DNA of 64,000 nucleotides from Chondrus crispus. Taxonomy: Eukaryota > Rhodophyta > Florideophyceae > Gigartinales > Gigartinaceae. Location: the NCBI RefSeq assembly GCF_000350225.1, contig NW_005179069.1:502472-566471 (forward strand). Direction: 5' to 3'. Position 1 is the first letter of the stretch; each line of letters begins with the position of its first letter. This document shows positions 43,388 to 54,369 of the stretch, in pieces. A program made the translations under genes and the position numbers. The notes under the pieces were generated by a model. That model was not told the DNA's origin. It worked only from the letters and a program-made list of their open reading frames with translations, and searched no databases.

Positions 43388-44351
43388 TGTAGTGCAATAA
43401 TGGGCTCTACAGGGGGGTGAAAAGAAAGGAAAATATGTGGATATGAAAAGTAGTCCGGGTTGGGGGACACACGTGTGAATAACTGCACAGTTTTAATTTT
43501 TAATTATTTTATTTTATTTAGTTAATTAGTTGGCATTAATTTTGCTGACACTAGATTAGATCTAGGATCTAGCGCCGCGAGCTACTGTACTGGCTCCGGC
43601 GGGGCGATATATACCTTAGCCCTCTGACGACCAAGTCAGTAAAGGTAACCCGAGTTGCCGGAGTTGAATGTCGCCTTGGTCGAAGTCCGTCTCTATCAAG
43701 ACGCTCCCTTTTACCTAAGCCTATGGCATCCTCTATTGCTCGGGATCCCCTTTTCCCTTATCAATTTTCCTTTATTTCGCAATCCTAATTTCCCTTAATC
43801 TTGAGTTGGTTCCATCTTGTAGGATTGCGATCCGCAACATGACGTCATTTGCCATCGGGCTTTTGTGTTGGTGCACCAGTGGTGGTTTTCTCAGTGTTGG
43901 TTCCATCGGGATCTGGTTGCCACCGATCCGTTATTGGTACTTTGCCATCGGGCAGTACGACGGTGTAGCGCTGCTACGTTTTCTTCTTTCCCAACGGGCT
44001 ACGTTGCGACGTCCCCGTCGAAGACCTTATCAAGGGTATAAGGTGTACAAGGCGCTCTTCGAGCATTGGATTTACGACCCATCGGACCAGGTTTACCGAA
44101 ACACCCCTCGGAACTCGTCGAGCAGTCGCCTTTACAAGTCTGTACCAACATTTACCGATCCCGGGCTGGGCCCTTCTCTTTGCCCCCCTATCAGGGATCC
44201 GAGCTACTGCGGGCCGCAAACCCGCTTAAAGAGGACAGGGAGCTTCGAACACTCCGTAGCGCTGTGCCGTTGACAGTTGTTGTTTTTGTTGCTGTTGTTT
44301 GTGTTGGACCGTCGGACCTTGGTCTCTGCCTAACAGGCGCATTGCACTACA
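43388..44351 (+). repeat. 3' LTR of Ty3 element 2
   Basis: This 964 bp LTR pairs with 30222-31178 and is preceded by purine-rich GAACGGGGATA, a plausible polypurine tract. Copia sequence follows directly. Confidence 0.92.
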
Positions 44352-46211
44352 ACTACCTGGTCGTTAATGTGGCCACGAACACCATTGCTCGCTGTCGTGT
44401 CTGCGATTTTCGCCCTTACGGCCCTAATTCCGATCCGGTCTTCACCACAAACTCGACAGCTCGACACCCCCCCCTCACCCTTCCCTGGCACGCGACTGCC
44501 AACAACATCACTATCGATGCTCCACCCGATATCAACCTACACCTCCATCCCCATTGCTTACAAGTCACCGGCAGCCCTCTCGCCCACGACCTTGCGCATG
44601 CCACCGCGCCCCAAACACTCTGTACTGCTCGCATCGCCCCTGAATCCCATTTATGGGAAGCCTCCTGGAATAGCGAGTTGGAAAATCCAGAGACTCGAGG
44701 CACCATCCAGTATTTACCTCGTCACCTCATACCACGTTGTACCAAACTCCTTCCCCTTAAAATAACCCTTCGTCTTAAACGAGATGAAAACGGTAACCCC
44801 ACCACACGCAAAACCCGGTGTACGGTCCGCGGCGACAAACAAATCCCGCACGTACACTATGATCCCAATAATATTTCTAGCCCCGTCGCTGATCGCGACG
44901 CCATCCGATCCGCCCTCGCCTTTGCTGCCGGTACCGATCTTATCGTCGAACATTGGGATCTCGAATCCGCATTGCTCCACAAACTACTCGGTCCTGATGA
45001 GACCATCTACGTACATCAGCCCCCCAGATTCGACGGATCCGAAAAATACCCTGGCCATGTCGGTGTCATCAAGGGTAACATATATGGAACAAACCAAGCA
45101 TGCAAAATGTTTACCACCGGCCTCTCCTCGTCTCTGAAACTCTGGAGTTTTGAACGCCTAACCACAGACTGCTGCACATTTGTACTCCGCAGCCCTTGCA
45201 ACACGAAGTTTGTTTTTTTTCGTCATTACCATCGACGATTTTCTCGTCGTCTCCAACTGTCGCGATCTACTCCACACCGCCAAATCCCGCCTTCAGTCTA
45301 AATATCTAGTCAAAGACCTCGGGCCCGTCCGACATATCCTAGGGTGGAAAGTCACTCGCACCCCAGGGACACTCACCATTAACCAACCTGCATTCATCCA
45401 CTACATCCTCACCCGATTCAACATGGACCAGGCCACACCAGTCCCCACTCCATACAACGGCCTCCAGTTATCCTTACGCGCACCTAACGAACCTAAAATT
45501 TCCCCTCAAACCCCTTACACAGTCGCTGTGGGATGCCTCCGATACTTGGCGGACTGTACCCGGCCGGATATCGCTTTCATCACCAGAGCTCTCGGCCGCT
45601 ACTCCCACGACCCCTGCAAACGACATTGGCACTCCCTCCAACGCGTACTACGTTACCTCAAATCAACCGCCAATCACCGAATCACATATCACTCCCCCGC
45701 AGTTCCCACGCCAATGCAGGCTTTCTCCGACTCTGACTTTGCATCTTGTCTTGATACTCGCCGATCTACCTCCGGTTTTGTCGCCCTTTGGCGCGGCGGA
45801 CCCATTGCGTGGCAGTCGAAACGGCAGCGTTTTGTCGCTGCCTCCACGTGGGAGGCCGAGTATATCGCCGGCTTTCATGCATCACAGCACATACAATGCC
45901 TACGCCGCCTCCTCAAAGACCTTACCCAAACGGACCCATTACTACCAACACAGCTGCTGATAGACAATTCCAGTGCCATCACTACGGCGACTTCGGACCA
46001 TCCGACACCCAAATCGAAACATGTCGACGTCAAGTACCGCTACTTCAACGAACAAGGCCAACGGAAACGCATCACCCCCACTCATATCCCCTCCTCCCAA
46101 AACACCGCCGACTGTCTTTCCAAAATACTTCGACCGGAACCGTACCATGACCCACTACGCCTGCTGCACATCGCTCCAGCATTGACACCGGGTGCGGCGA
46201 CTGTCGTATGA
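44352..46211 (+). pseudogene. Ty1/copia Pol remnant: reverse transcriptase and RNase H
   Basis: The 5' end is cut at the LTR border. The RT (RVT_2 type) has RLKRDENGNPTTRKTRCTVR, SSPVADRDAIRSALAFAAG and DLESALLHKLLGPDETIYVH. After a frameshift in a run of eight T (45213-45220) it continues with the catalytic TIDDFLVVSN (usually VDD) and YLVKDLGPVRHILGWKV. RNase H follows: FSDSDFASCLDTRRSTSGFV, ASTWEAEYIAGFHASQ and HVDVKYRYFNEQ. The frame ends at 46211 after PALTPGAATVV. Gag, protease and integrase are absent, because the Ty3 element occupies the place where they would be and they do not reappear on its left. Confidence 0.9.
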
Positions 46212-46352
46212 TAACTCCTTCCACCCGCCATCACTGCCATCACATTTGTCGTATGATAAGCCATTTCTGCCAGTATTTAAGACCGTCGTCGCTAGACATC
46301 CAGTAAACTGAATCAGGAGATTCATCACAGAACAATCTGAATTGATTTCAGA
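46202..46352. other. Copia 3' end with repeated TGTCGTATGATAA
   Basis: The 13-mer TGTCGTATGATAA occurs at 46202-46214 and again at 46247-46259. The TG start suggests the beginning of a short or truncated copia LTR. The Harbinger element follows at about 46353. Confidence 0.4.
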
Positions 46353-46681
46353 GTTTACGCCTGGAAGAATTCTGCAATTATCTTGTGAGAAATGGCCGAT
46401 GACGTTTGCAGAATTCGGCATCTAAATTTTAATAACGAAAAAGTTTGACATAATTACGCTAAGAAATCCATGAGTAGAACCGTGAGTACTACCCGTACCC
46501 CTTCTGTAGCCATACCCTACCTGATTGTGCACCACAGATCCACTACCATGAACAGTGGTAAGCAGCGCGATTACACACAAAAGCAATTGCTAGACGGGCA
46601 AATACCTTCAGCATTGCTCTGTGTTCCCTTGCCAAACGGCGTCAGCATCATCCCAAATCTGTTTTTGCATCCTCGACGTGC

Positions 46682-47731
46682 ATGTTGTTCATTGCTTTAA
46701 AGCTTCAAACTGAACAAGACGAAATGAACAAGACAATCTCAAGAAGCAATCGCATTCATGCATCGCAGATCTCTTTCAATTTTAATTTCTTTAGCAATTC
46801 CGACTGCGTCTTCTACTTCCATTCTCAAAAGAATGATGTTATAAGGATGTTACATGCAATAGCTTGGCCGGATGAACAAACAAGTACTACTCGAAATCGC
46901 AACGCCGTCTCGCCCATTTTATCAAAGTGCATTGTCCTCCGCCGGCTCTGCACCCCATCTAGATGGAAGGACATGGAGTTTTTCTTTGGCAAGCATGGAT
47001 CTCAGCTCTCAGAAATAGTCCGGGAATCCATCGAGCATCTACTGGAGACAAGGATTGAGTTGATAACAGAAAATATCAGCTCCTATTATCTTCAAGCTCA
47101 AGCGGTAATGTTTGCGGAGGCCAAAAGAGACAAGAATGGCGGACTAGACAACTGCGCTGGGTTTATTGATGGAACTGTTATTGGCATCGCTCACCTAAGT
47201 GGCTTTGATAGTCAACTGGTTGCTTACAATGGACATAAATGGAAGCATGCACAGATGTTCCAAGCCGTGGATGGCCCAGACGGAATGATACTGCATGCCC
47301 ATGGTCCAATGGAAGGGCACCGCCACGACTGGACACTGTATGTGAGAAGTGGTTTGGAAGAGCAGCTGCCAGCCCTGCTGAACGTCGAAGGCAAAAGGTA
47401 CTGCCTGCATGGTGACTCAGGCTACAGCAGAAGGTGGTTCATGGAAGTACCATATCAGGGCTGTACTCTCAGTGCCGAACAACGAGCGTTCAACAAGGCC
47501 ACGGCTTCATCGTGTATTACCGTCGAATGGATATTTAAAGAGGTGAAGATGTACTTTTCTACGCTGGACTACAAGCGAAAGATGAAGGTATTGGAGTCTA
47601 CTGTGGGATTTCTCGACATTGCCAGCATGCTTCTCTGCACTCTGCAAAACTGTATCTATCCGAATCAGATATCGCGCTACTTTAGCTGCACGCCGCCAAC
47701 TATGGAAGACTACCTCGAGCATAAGGAGTAA
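46682..47731 (+). CDS. PIF/Harbinger DDE transposase, intact
   Basis: This is an open frame of 349 codons. A SPSRWKD-like motif in the N-terminal half (CTPSRWKDMEFFFGKHGSQL) precedes the DDE_Tnp_4 core. The first catalytic Asp is in CAGFIDGTVIGIAHLSG, the second in YCLHGDSGYSRRWFM and the Glu in CITVEWIFKEVKMYF. The RHDW block (PMEGHRHDWTLYVRSGLEEQ) is also present. All three acidic residues are in place. The annotated start may not be the true one, since the frame begins in sequence poorly conserved with copy 1; internal ATGs exist. It would cut and paste Harbinger ends, normally with its Myb-like partner, which is broken here. Confidence 0.88.
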   Translation: MLFIALKLQTEQDEMNKTISRSNRIHASQISFNFNFFSNSDCVFYFHSQKNDVIRMLHAIAWPDEQTSTTRNRNAVSPILSKCIVLRRLCTPSRWKDMEFFFGKHGSQLSEIVRESIEHLLETRIELITENISSYYLQAQAVMFAEAKRDKNGGLDNCAGFIDGTVIGIAHLSGFDSQLVAYNGHKWKHAQMFQAVDGPDGMILHAHGPMEGHRHDWTLYVRSGLEEQLPALLNVEGKRYCLHGDSGYSRRWFMEVPYQGCTLSAEQRAFNKATASSCITVEWIFKEVKMYFSTLDYKRKMKVLESTVGFLDIASMLLCTLQNCIYPNQISRYFSCTPPTMEDYLEHKE

Positions 47732-47967
47732 TGGCTGAACTCGCCCCTAGGGGCGAGGACCAATTCCGCGAATACGAGCTTTAACGCGGAAGCACCCTCA
47801 CAGAGAGCCCCGCGCGAGCGGAAAAATGGCACATGTAGCACGTGAAAACGCATTTTTATTTAGTAAACAACCTCGAGAAGTGGGCTTAGAAGCCATTTTT
47901 TCTGGTTGAGGGCTTTTATCAGGAGCTTTTAGCTAGCTAACTCTAGCTCCTGCATCTTTTCGCGCTT
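47732..47967. other. Spacer between the convergent Harbinger genes
   Basis: This is a short non-coding spacer with the palindrome TCGCCCCTAGGGGCGA just after the transposase stop. It may contain the two polyadenylation regions. Confidence 0.45.
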
Positions 47968-48750
47968 TTAGGGGCGCTCCTCTCGCTCACGCTCGCGCTC
48001 CGTTCTTTCTGCATCGCTGCGCTCCCGCTCGAAGTTTAGTCGCTCGCGCTCTAGCTCGATTCGCGCAAGGTCGGCGTCGCGTAGATGTAGGCTGAACGAC
48101 GCCATGGCCATTGAAGGTGCAGCGGGCGTGGACTTAGATTTCGCTTTCTTAGGCATCGCTACATCTTCTCCTTTCGTAGTGCTTCGTGAATCGGTTTGAC
48201 TTCTCTTCTTCGCTGACGCCATAAGCGCCTTACCAATGCCATCCTTCTCTTCATCGCGGTCGCGCTGCGAAGTCTTCCCGGCAGTCTTGGTGGCCAACAA
48301 ATCTTCTCGCGCTTGTCGCATGTCCATCAAGAGCGCGTCCATCTACCCAACCTCCCCTCAAATCCCTGACATGCGTCGCTCGCAACTATCGCGCTTGTCG
48401 AACTGTTCTTGAGTTCGCTTGTAGCAGTTGCGAACAATCTTCCACGTAACTTTGTCATGCATCGCCGGATTTTCATTCACCTTTTCTGCTGCCTCTTGAA
48501 ACTTGCCTCACGTCTCACCAAAGGCGGCAGGGTTAGCGCCGGCGGCCGCAACTTCTCGCACTATCACGAGGTCTTGCGCAGTAGAGAATCGCGATTGTCT
48601 CCCGGCCTTGCCTTTGACAGTAACACCATCATCGGCGGGCGCGATAGGGGAAGATGGAATGGCTTCGGACATTTGTTGTTCAATGGAGAGGTTGAGACGA
48701 TGGGTAGGATGGGGACAAAGATTACCAGAATTGCCGCGAACGAAGTCCAT
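47968..48750 (-). pseudogene. Harbinger Myb-like partner gene, three nonsense codons
   Basis: One frame from 48750 to 47968 is interrupted only by TGA (48508-48510), TGA (about 48358) and TAG (about 48343). A Myb/SANT-like trihelix region reads SRFSTAQDLVIVREVAAAGA, then KVTWKIVRNCYKRTQEQFDK. A nuclear-localisation-like PKKAKSKS and an Arg/Glu-rich coiled tail (DADLARIELERERLNFERER) follow. In related elements this protein binds subterminal repeats and recruits the transposase. All three stops fit C-to-T change of CGA or CAG. It converges on the transposase, as in copy 1. Confidence 0.7.
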
Positions 48751-48898
48751 ATTTGCTCACGAGAATTGCAGTCACAGTTTCTGTCACAGCTCACTTTTCC
48801 GCAATTATTGTCACGACTGGATTACAGAATTCTGTAATTCTGTAATTATTTACAGGTGTCACACGCATTGCAGAATTTGTCCAGGTGTAAACCCACTA

Positions 48899-48979
48899 CA
48901 GAGTATACCCTCGTTATACTGACCCCAATTGTGGCGGGTGCGGAGGAGGGCCAAAGTACACATTAACGAGGGTGCACTG
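48899..48979. mobile_element. 81 bp pogo-type MITE with TA flanks
   Basis: Inverted ends with a CAG...ACCCTCGTTA core flank a short GC-rich middle, and TA lies on each side (48897-48898 and 48980-48981). The ends resemble those of the Tigger-type element at 4996, which could mobilise it. Confidence 0.7.
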
Positions 48980-48981
48980 TA

Positions 48982-49444
48982 CCTTTTAGTGTAAGCCACT
49001 GTAAGCACACGTACACCCACGAAATCAGCCCATCTTGAGGGGGCCAGGTATGATGGACTCGGCCTCCTTTTGCCCAGCAGACAGGCTGTATGAGAGCCGC
49101 AGTGAGAGCTCACAGAGCAATACTGAGCACAGTACAGATCTGCACGGACCTGCACTACTGTACAATGACATTGTCACGTAGCGCACACGCTCTTTTGTGC
49201 AGAGCACGCACGGTGCTCTGCTCTCTGTTCCGCTCAACGGATCGAAAAGAAGCTCGGAGGTCTATAGATTCGACCCATTTAGCGGAGTAGAGATCTGTGC
49301 AGGTGAGGGGATGGCCTGTCTCTGCAATGATCATCTTTTGAGTGCTCTTTATGACTGTGAGCCCGCCGTAGATGCAGCTCGCATGAGAGTACTCAAGCGT
49401 GATCAGTTTGACATAGAGTCGAGACTGCAACTTGCTCATTGAAA
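48982..49444. other. Upstream region of Tigger-type gene 2
   Basis: I see no gene. Several GAGCACAG/CTGTGCTC-like short inverted motifs occur (49080-49230). The terminal repeat of the following Tigger-type element was not located. Confidence 0.35.
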
Positions 49445-49885
49445 ATGAGCCCGAAAGCGGTAGATGAGAGCGACGCCCGCCGCGCTCCTGCGGCGGCGCA
49501 GTCCGCAGCGGCGACAGCGAACGAGGCCGCGAGCGTGGCCACAGCGGCGCAAAGGAGGCTCGCGGAGCTTTGCAGCGAGGCGGTTCGCACAAAGATATCG
49601 CGCAAAGCGGTAACGTCCGCCGAGAAGCTGTCGGCAGTCAAGCTACTCGGGTACCTCGGAGGTGGGGAGTGGGCAGCCAAGGCCAGAGTGAATGAGGGGG
49701 ATGGTGGAGCCCCGTGGAATAACTCTACTGTCGCGAGACGCATCGGCATGTCAAAGTCCGCAGTAAGCGCCTGGAGAAAACGCGCGAGGGATTATGAATG
49801 CGACTCGAAGCGGGGGGCGAGCGCGAAGCGCGTGCGCTTACCCTATGAGAATTTATTGAAAAAATGTGATGGCAAAATGCTTCTA
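49445..49885 (+). pseudogene. Tigger-like transposase 2, N-terminal part (split by insertion)
   Basis: The frame starts MSPKAVDESDARRAPAAAQS with an Ala-rich leader. A helix-turn-helix DNA-binding domain follows (SAEKLSAVKLLGYLG, then NNSTVARRIGMSKSAVSAWR) and a basic stretch. Coding stops making sense after KKCDGKMLL, at the CTTCTA that recurs at 55733-55738. The codon frame across the two CTTCTA copies is continuous, so 49445-49885 and 55739-57542 were one gene. The element's DDE core is in the second part. Confidence 0.72.
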
Positions 49886-50327
49886 TTGTGAGCGTCCCAT
49901 TTTGCAAAATTTGATTTTTTTAGTTCACGTTAGGGTATGTACAGCGTGATATGCATTTCACATTTTTGCGCTCATAACACTGTGACCTGCATACAGGTTC
50001 AACATTAAATCGTGAGCAGCGATTAAAATGAGATCAGATGGAGAATATTGTGAGTACCTTACACTCATCATGCACCAACGGTACAATCGCACGAAACTCC
50101 CTTTTACCCCCCTCAACATCTTAAATATCTCCGTTTCAAATGGCCATATCACAGCACATACTGCCTTCTGTATGCACCCAAAAATGTCGCTTTACAGTTG
50201 CTGCGTGTTCGTCTACAGTACGCACTTTGAACGCCCCTTGATGCCCACTTCGTCAATAATAATAGCATACATCTGCACCGTTTCTCTTCACCCCCCGCCG
50301 CCCGGCCCCCCCTCCCTCCTCCCCCCG
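49886..50327. other. Left subterminal region of the 5.85 kb insertion
   Basis: This is AT-rich and has no coding support. It contains AAAATTTGATTTTTTTAG near the left end and a C-rich tract just before the ARP-like relic. Confidence 0.4.
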
Positions 50328-50936
50328 ATGGTGCTCGTCTTCGCGGCCAGTTCGCGGCTGCACTGCGTCGGCCTGGCGTCCGCGCTGCCGCTGTCGGTGC
50401 CGGCGTTCGAGCTGCAGCCGCCGCACGCCTTCGCATGCGCGCTGGCACTCGTGCTGTCGGCGCGCTTGGCGCTGCCGCCGTCGGCCTGCGCGCACCTGTC
50501 GGCCGTCGTCGTCGAGCCGACGCTGCGCCTCCCCGCCGCGGCGCGCGCCCCGCTCGAGCGCACGCTCGGCAGCCTCCTCCCGTGTGCGCGCCTTGCCTTC
50601 GTCTCCCTCCTCGCCGCCACCATGGCCACCGTCGTGTGCCCCGCCCCGCTCGTCCTCGACGTCGGGTGGGCCTCCACGCGCGTCCTGGTCCACCCCGGCA
50701 CCCTCACCCTCGCCCCCGTTGGCTTCATGCACGTCGCAGAGCGCGCCCGCGACCGAGCGCTGGTCTCTTTCCGACCGATCACCAACGCTTCCACTTTTCA
50801 CCCAGCACACTCCTATTGGCATCTTCTTTCTCTAACTCCACCTGCCCTTTCCTCAGAAAGCGTTTTTCATTTTCCACAACGTGCGGGCTTTATCAGCTCA
50901 TCTTCCAGTATCCCTTTCCCATGCCAACTGCCTTGA
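50328..50936 (+). pseudogene. Actin-related protein (ARP10-like) fragment
   Basis: The frame from ATG 50328 is very GC-rich with strong third-position bias, as in the intact host genes at 61-64 kb. It reads VVEPTLRLPAAARAPLERTL, then FVSLLAATMATVVCPAPLVL and DVGWASTRVLVHPG. These match the segment of divergent actin-related proteins that leads into the second phosphate-binding loop (DxGxxxTRVLP). The similarity is lost after about residue 145, and the composition becomes AT-rich. Only a piece of the actin fold is present, so this is a captured fragment. ARP10 belongs to dynactin in other eukaryotes; the exact family member here is uncertain. Confidence 0.4.
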
Positions 50937-51820
50937 GTCCTCTCGAGCGATGTCTGGAGCGTTTCAAGAGAGAAATGCTAACCCTGGTAAACAGGGCTCT
51001 AGAAAAGTTCCAAGCCTCTATTGATGAACTCAATCCGCATTGTGCACTTTCTCCGATACCCAGTCCGGTGCGAAAAGTGGACTTCCAACGTGACGCAAAT
51101 GTGGCAGACCTTCTTCGCAAGGCCATCACACTTGCCAATGCAAATGTGCCAGATGGCTCCCCGAAGTATGTGCAGTTTCCCGAGGACGCAAGTGAACGAA
51201 AACTCAATACAGATGCCAAAGATGTGTTAGAACTTTTGATGATCGAATGTATGGGAAAGAATTTCGGCGACTACGTCTGGGGTACTGCCTGCCGCGGGGC
51301 GGTTTTCGCGGAGTGTGAGGCCGTTGTTTGCAAAGCGGAGAAAATGAACGATTTCATCGTGTTCAAACAGACATGAAACCTTTGGGCCATTCGATGGCTT
51401 GCAGAGCAAAAGATGAAGTCTAAGAGGCGCTCACGTCCCGCCCGGGTGCGTGAAACTCAAGTCGAAACAGGAAATGCATCAATCGATTCATCTGCAAATC
51501 ACATGCCGGCAGGAAGCGCATGTGAATCCAATACAGAAGTGAGAGCTCCTGTGAGAGTTATTCAGGATTTTCTGGCAACGAACACACCCCATCAGTCAGA
51601 GTCGAGTGAAAACATCACGACTGGCGCAAAAACGAGTACAGAGAGGGCAAAGTCCGTCGAAATTGATTCTGTAACGAGGCGTCGCCGCGTTGATGATTCA
51701 AAGGCAGTGAATCGACAAACGGCCCAGAGAGGTGCCGGTGGTGGTCGTGGCCGCGCACGGGGCCGCGCCCGCGGCAGAGGCCGCGGCAGAGGCTGCGGTA
51801 GAGGCCGCGGAAGGGTCTGA
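50921..51820 (+). pseudogene. Unknown protein with Gly/Arg-rich tail, one TGA
   Basis: The frame from ATG 50921 reads SPLERCLERFKREMLTLVNR and KFQASIDELNPHCALSPIPS, then KDVLELLMIECMGKNFGDYV. It meets TGA at 51374-51376 where Trp would suit (KQT, stop, NLWAIRWLAE), and continues to a tail of GR/RG repeats (about residues 275-299) ending at 51820. RGG-type tails often bind nucleic acid. I do not recognise the N-terminal domain. It lies in the 5.85 kb insertion and may be that element's own protein. Confidence 0.4.
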
Positions 51821-52690
51821 ACGTCTGCGTAAGTCATAAAAGCAATTTGTGCTCGAGGAAAAGCTCGCGGCATGGCCTGCGGACGCACTTGATTATCTTA
51901 GTAAGACGCCTTATGATTCTATGCATACATTTCAAGTACTGATGCAAAGCTGTTTGTGACGGTGGATCAGGAGAGAGGCCGTAGGTGTAGGCAAATAGGC
52001 ATAGGTAAATGTACCGTTTCTTCTGACTGTAGGTTGCAAGGCAAGCTGTCGGTTACTGGAAACCGTTCTGATAAAAACACTGCCCCCACTTCCGCGCTGA
52101 CCCTTGCCAGCGCGTGTCTGACGACCACATGGACATATCAGGTGATCGTGCAGGACAGTAAATAGAGAACCACAAAAGTCAGAATAACATCAGGAAGAGA
52201 GAGATTTTTCACGCTGGTCACCTAGTAACTTACGGCTTTGCTCTGCTTTCAAAGTGAAAAGCAGAGCTTGGGGGAGGTTGTGGCGGTGATAGCGAAAGGC
52301 TGGGCTGGGCGGAGGCAAGGCAGCGTGCGTGAACATGCAGGCAGCCGGCACCAGCGCACGCAAAACACGACGCCGTGTCAGTGGCATAGCATTATGGTCG
52401 GGTAGTGGGGTGTTGCGCTGAGGAGAGCCGGGGGAAGTAGAGCGTTTCTGCCCAATCGAGAACTCGCCACCAACGGGAGCACGAAGAAAGCGCGATCGTG
52501 TTGGCGACGCCTCGAAGAGCGGATGAACGGAAGCACGAGAGGGAATGAGGGCCGTAGCAGCCGTGCGTTCCATGCAAAAACATTGCATGTATCGTAATTT
52601 CAATCGATTTTTGGCTGTGGCTGGATGAACTTCATCGATTTTCGCTTCTCTTTAGTAGATCAGCTGTCCATCGCATACATATTTTCGCCT
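51821..52690. other. No gene recognised
   Basis: The interior of the insertion here has no coding support on either strand beyond short chance frames. Confidence 0.35.
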
Positions 52691-54113
52691 TTCTCCAAGC
52701 AGTCGTCCAGATGCCTCGCCGGGGCGCCTCGCCGCTCCGCAGCTCCGCTTCGCCCTGGAGGCCCACAACGCCGTCGCCGCCAGGAATGCCTGGATCTTGT
52801 TTGACCACGCCGGCCGGGAGGATGCCTGTCGGAATCTGAACGCCGGTAAGATCCCCAAGAAGCACAAGATCATGCCTTCTGACCAGCACGGACTTGTGTC
52901 TTGCTTATCGATAGCGAGGACTTTAACTTTCGGCAAAAATGAGATACACATCGTCCTTCACGATTGTCGGGGCTAGTGCCGCAGATCTCACCGTAAACAT
53001 GACAACCGTGCTGACATGTGATACACACTATCCCAGCGCCAGGTCCAAACTCGGGCCCAGTTCATTCTTCCTGACAAGCCCATCCACGTCATTCCTTTAA
53101 CCTTAACCTTGTCAACCCTCTCACAACCGCTGCGAACTACCTGTTTCGCCCTCCACACACTCCCAAACAACTCCCCACCCCATCCCCCCTCCACCCCCAG
53201 ATAAGCCCTGCTCGTCTGACAGTCAACCCCCCCGGATATTCGTGAGGAGCTCAACGATATGTATTACATCTTTGCCGATATGGAGCGGAGACCTACCATG
53301 CTCACGGGAGATGACGCTGCCCTTTTCGTCCACTGGTTCCGCACATTTCTCACCAGTTTGCAAGAGTTGTTCTATCTGAAGGAGGAGTGCTGGTATGCCT
53401 GGATTGAAGGTAAGGATATGCTCTCCATTGAAATGCGCAAGTGGGGAGACGGCGTCAAAAATGGGCGAATGCGCAGGGTCTTGTCGGGTGCGAAGCGCAT
53501 GCGTCGTAGAGGGGAGATTGTCCGTATGGGCAACGAGATCACAACCTGTCAGCTGCTGCTTGAACGTCGTCCAATCGCAGAGGGGCTTCCAGTCTTAACA
53601 TCTATTATCTCGCCGTTTGTCGATGAGCTTGTAGCGTACATAGACCTCAAGAGGGGCACGTTGCAGGCCATTATCGAGATGCACCTCGACCATAAGGACC
53701 GCGTGCGTTTTGAGCGCGGCTAATGGGAGCTGGGCTGTGTGCAGCCGGCACATGAGACGACTTTGTGCTGGCGACACGCTGGATCGGCCGCAGGCAGATG
53801 GGCAAGTGGAGGTCTAAGTACCTCGGGCCGAAGAAGGGCGTGTAAAGGCAAGTGGAACACGGCCTTCCGGAAGGCCCATCACGGCATAGTGAGCGAGTTC
53901 GCCAATAGGGTGAAGATGAGCGAAGAGGAGCGCTTGAAGCACATGCAGGAAAGGAACGCGCGCGCCATGGCACAACTCGCCATTCAGAATATGCCCCTTC
54001 CACTCGAATATACCGATTCCGAGCTGCAAAGCGGGATGAGCAGCAGCTGCGCCAGCAGCTTTCGACAGAGCAACCTTTCGTCCTCGGCCATCCCAATGCC
54101 CACATGCGCTTGA
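52691..54113 (+). pseudogene. Decayed coding stretch, family unknown
   Basis: Coding-like segments follow one another on the plus strand. LRFALEAHNAVAARNAWILF and KIPKKHKIMPSDQHGLVSCL end at TAG about 52975. The frame 53259-53723 has DAALFVHWFRTFLTSLQELF and LPVLTSIISPFVDELVAYID. After TAA at 53721-53723 come KWNTAFRKAHHGIVSEFANR and VKMSEEERLKHMQERNARAM, to 54113. The non-coding gap at about 52977-53258 is pyrimidine-rich. This could be one broken gene or two. No family is recognised. Confidence 0.35.
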
Positions 54114-54369
54114 GGGAAGTTCAGTAGCTCAAACAAGTACAATAGAACTCGGCTTCTTCCCCCGTGCCTTTGTTGCCTTGCCATTTTCCGCCGCGTTGAC
54201 ATCATGGAGGGTCGGGCGAATTGCTGGGCGTCTACTTTGACATGTTACAAATTTATAGATAGAAGTCGGACATAATCTAGACCTAAAGCCGGATGATACT
54301 AGCCTTTAACGTGTTCTCCTTGGCTTTTAGCCCGCAAATCGACGTAGCTTCGTGGAGAGGAATGCGCAT

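Larger units (their letters stand above)
30222..44351 (+). mobile_element. Ty3/gypsy chromovirus 2, 14.1 kb with extra 3' region
   Basis: Two LTRs (30222-31178 and 43388-44351) enclose a PBS, gag, protease, RT/RNase H, integrase and chromodomain (31438-38202), followed by about 5.2 kb of non-pol sequence. That region includes a broken NB-ARC/STAND ATPase. The LTRs are very similar, so insertion is fairly recent, yet pol has several frameshifts. The bases outside the LTRs (CACGC left, ACTAC right) do not match. The right flank is copia sequence and the left is not, which points to recombination between copies rather than a simple insertion. Confidence 0.92.
46353..48892. mobile_element. PIF/Harbinger element copy 2 with two convergent genes
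   Basis: Imperfect terminal inverted repeats, GTTTACGCCTGGA at 46353 and its inverted match ending at 48892, extend for about 25 bp including AATTCTGCAAT. Inside are an intact DDE transposase (plus strand) and a Myb-like partner gene (minus strand, with three stops). This two-gene layout is typical of PIF/Harbinger. A clear 3 bp target duplication is not seen. The element abuts the copia end on its left and an 81 bp MITE on its right. Confidence 0.82.
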
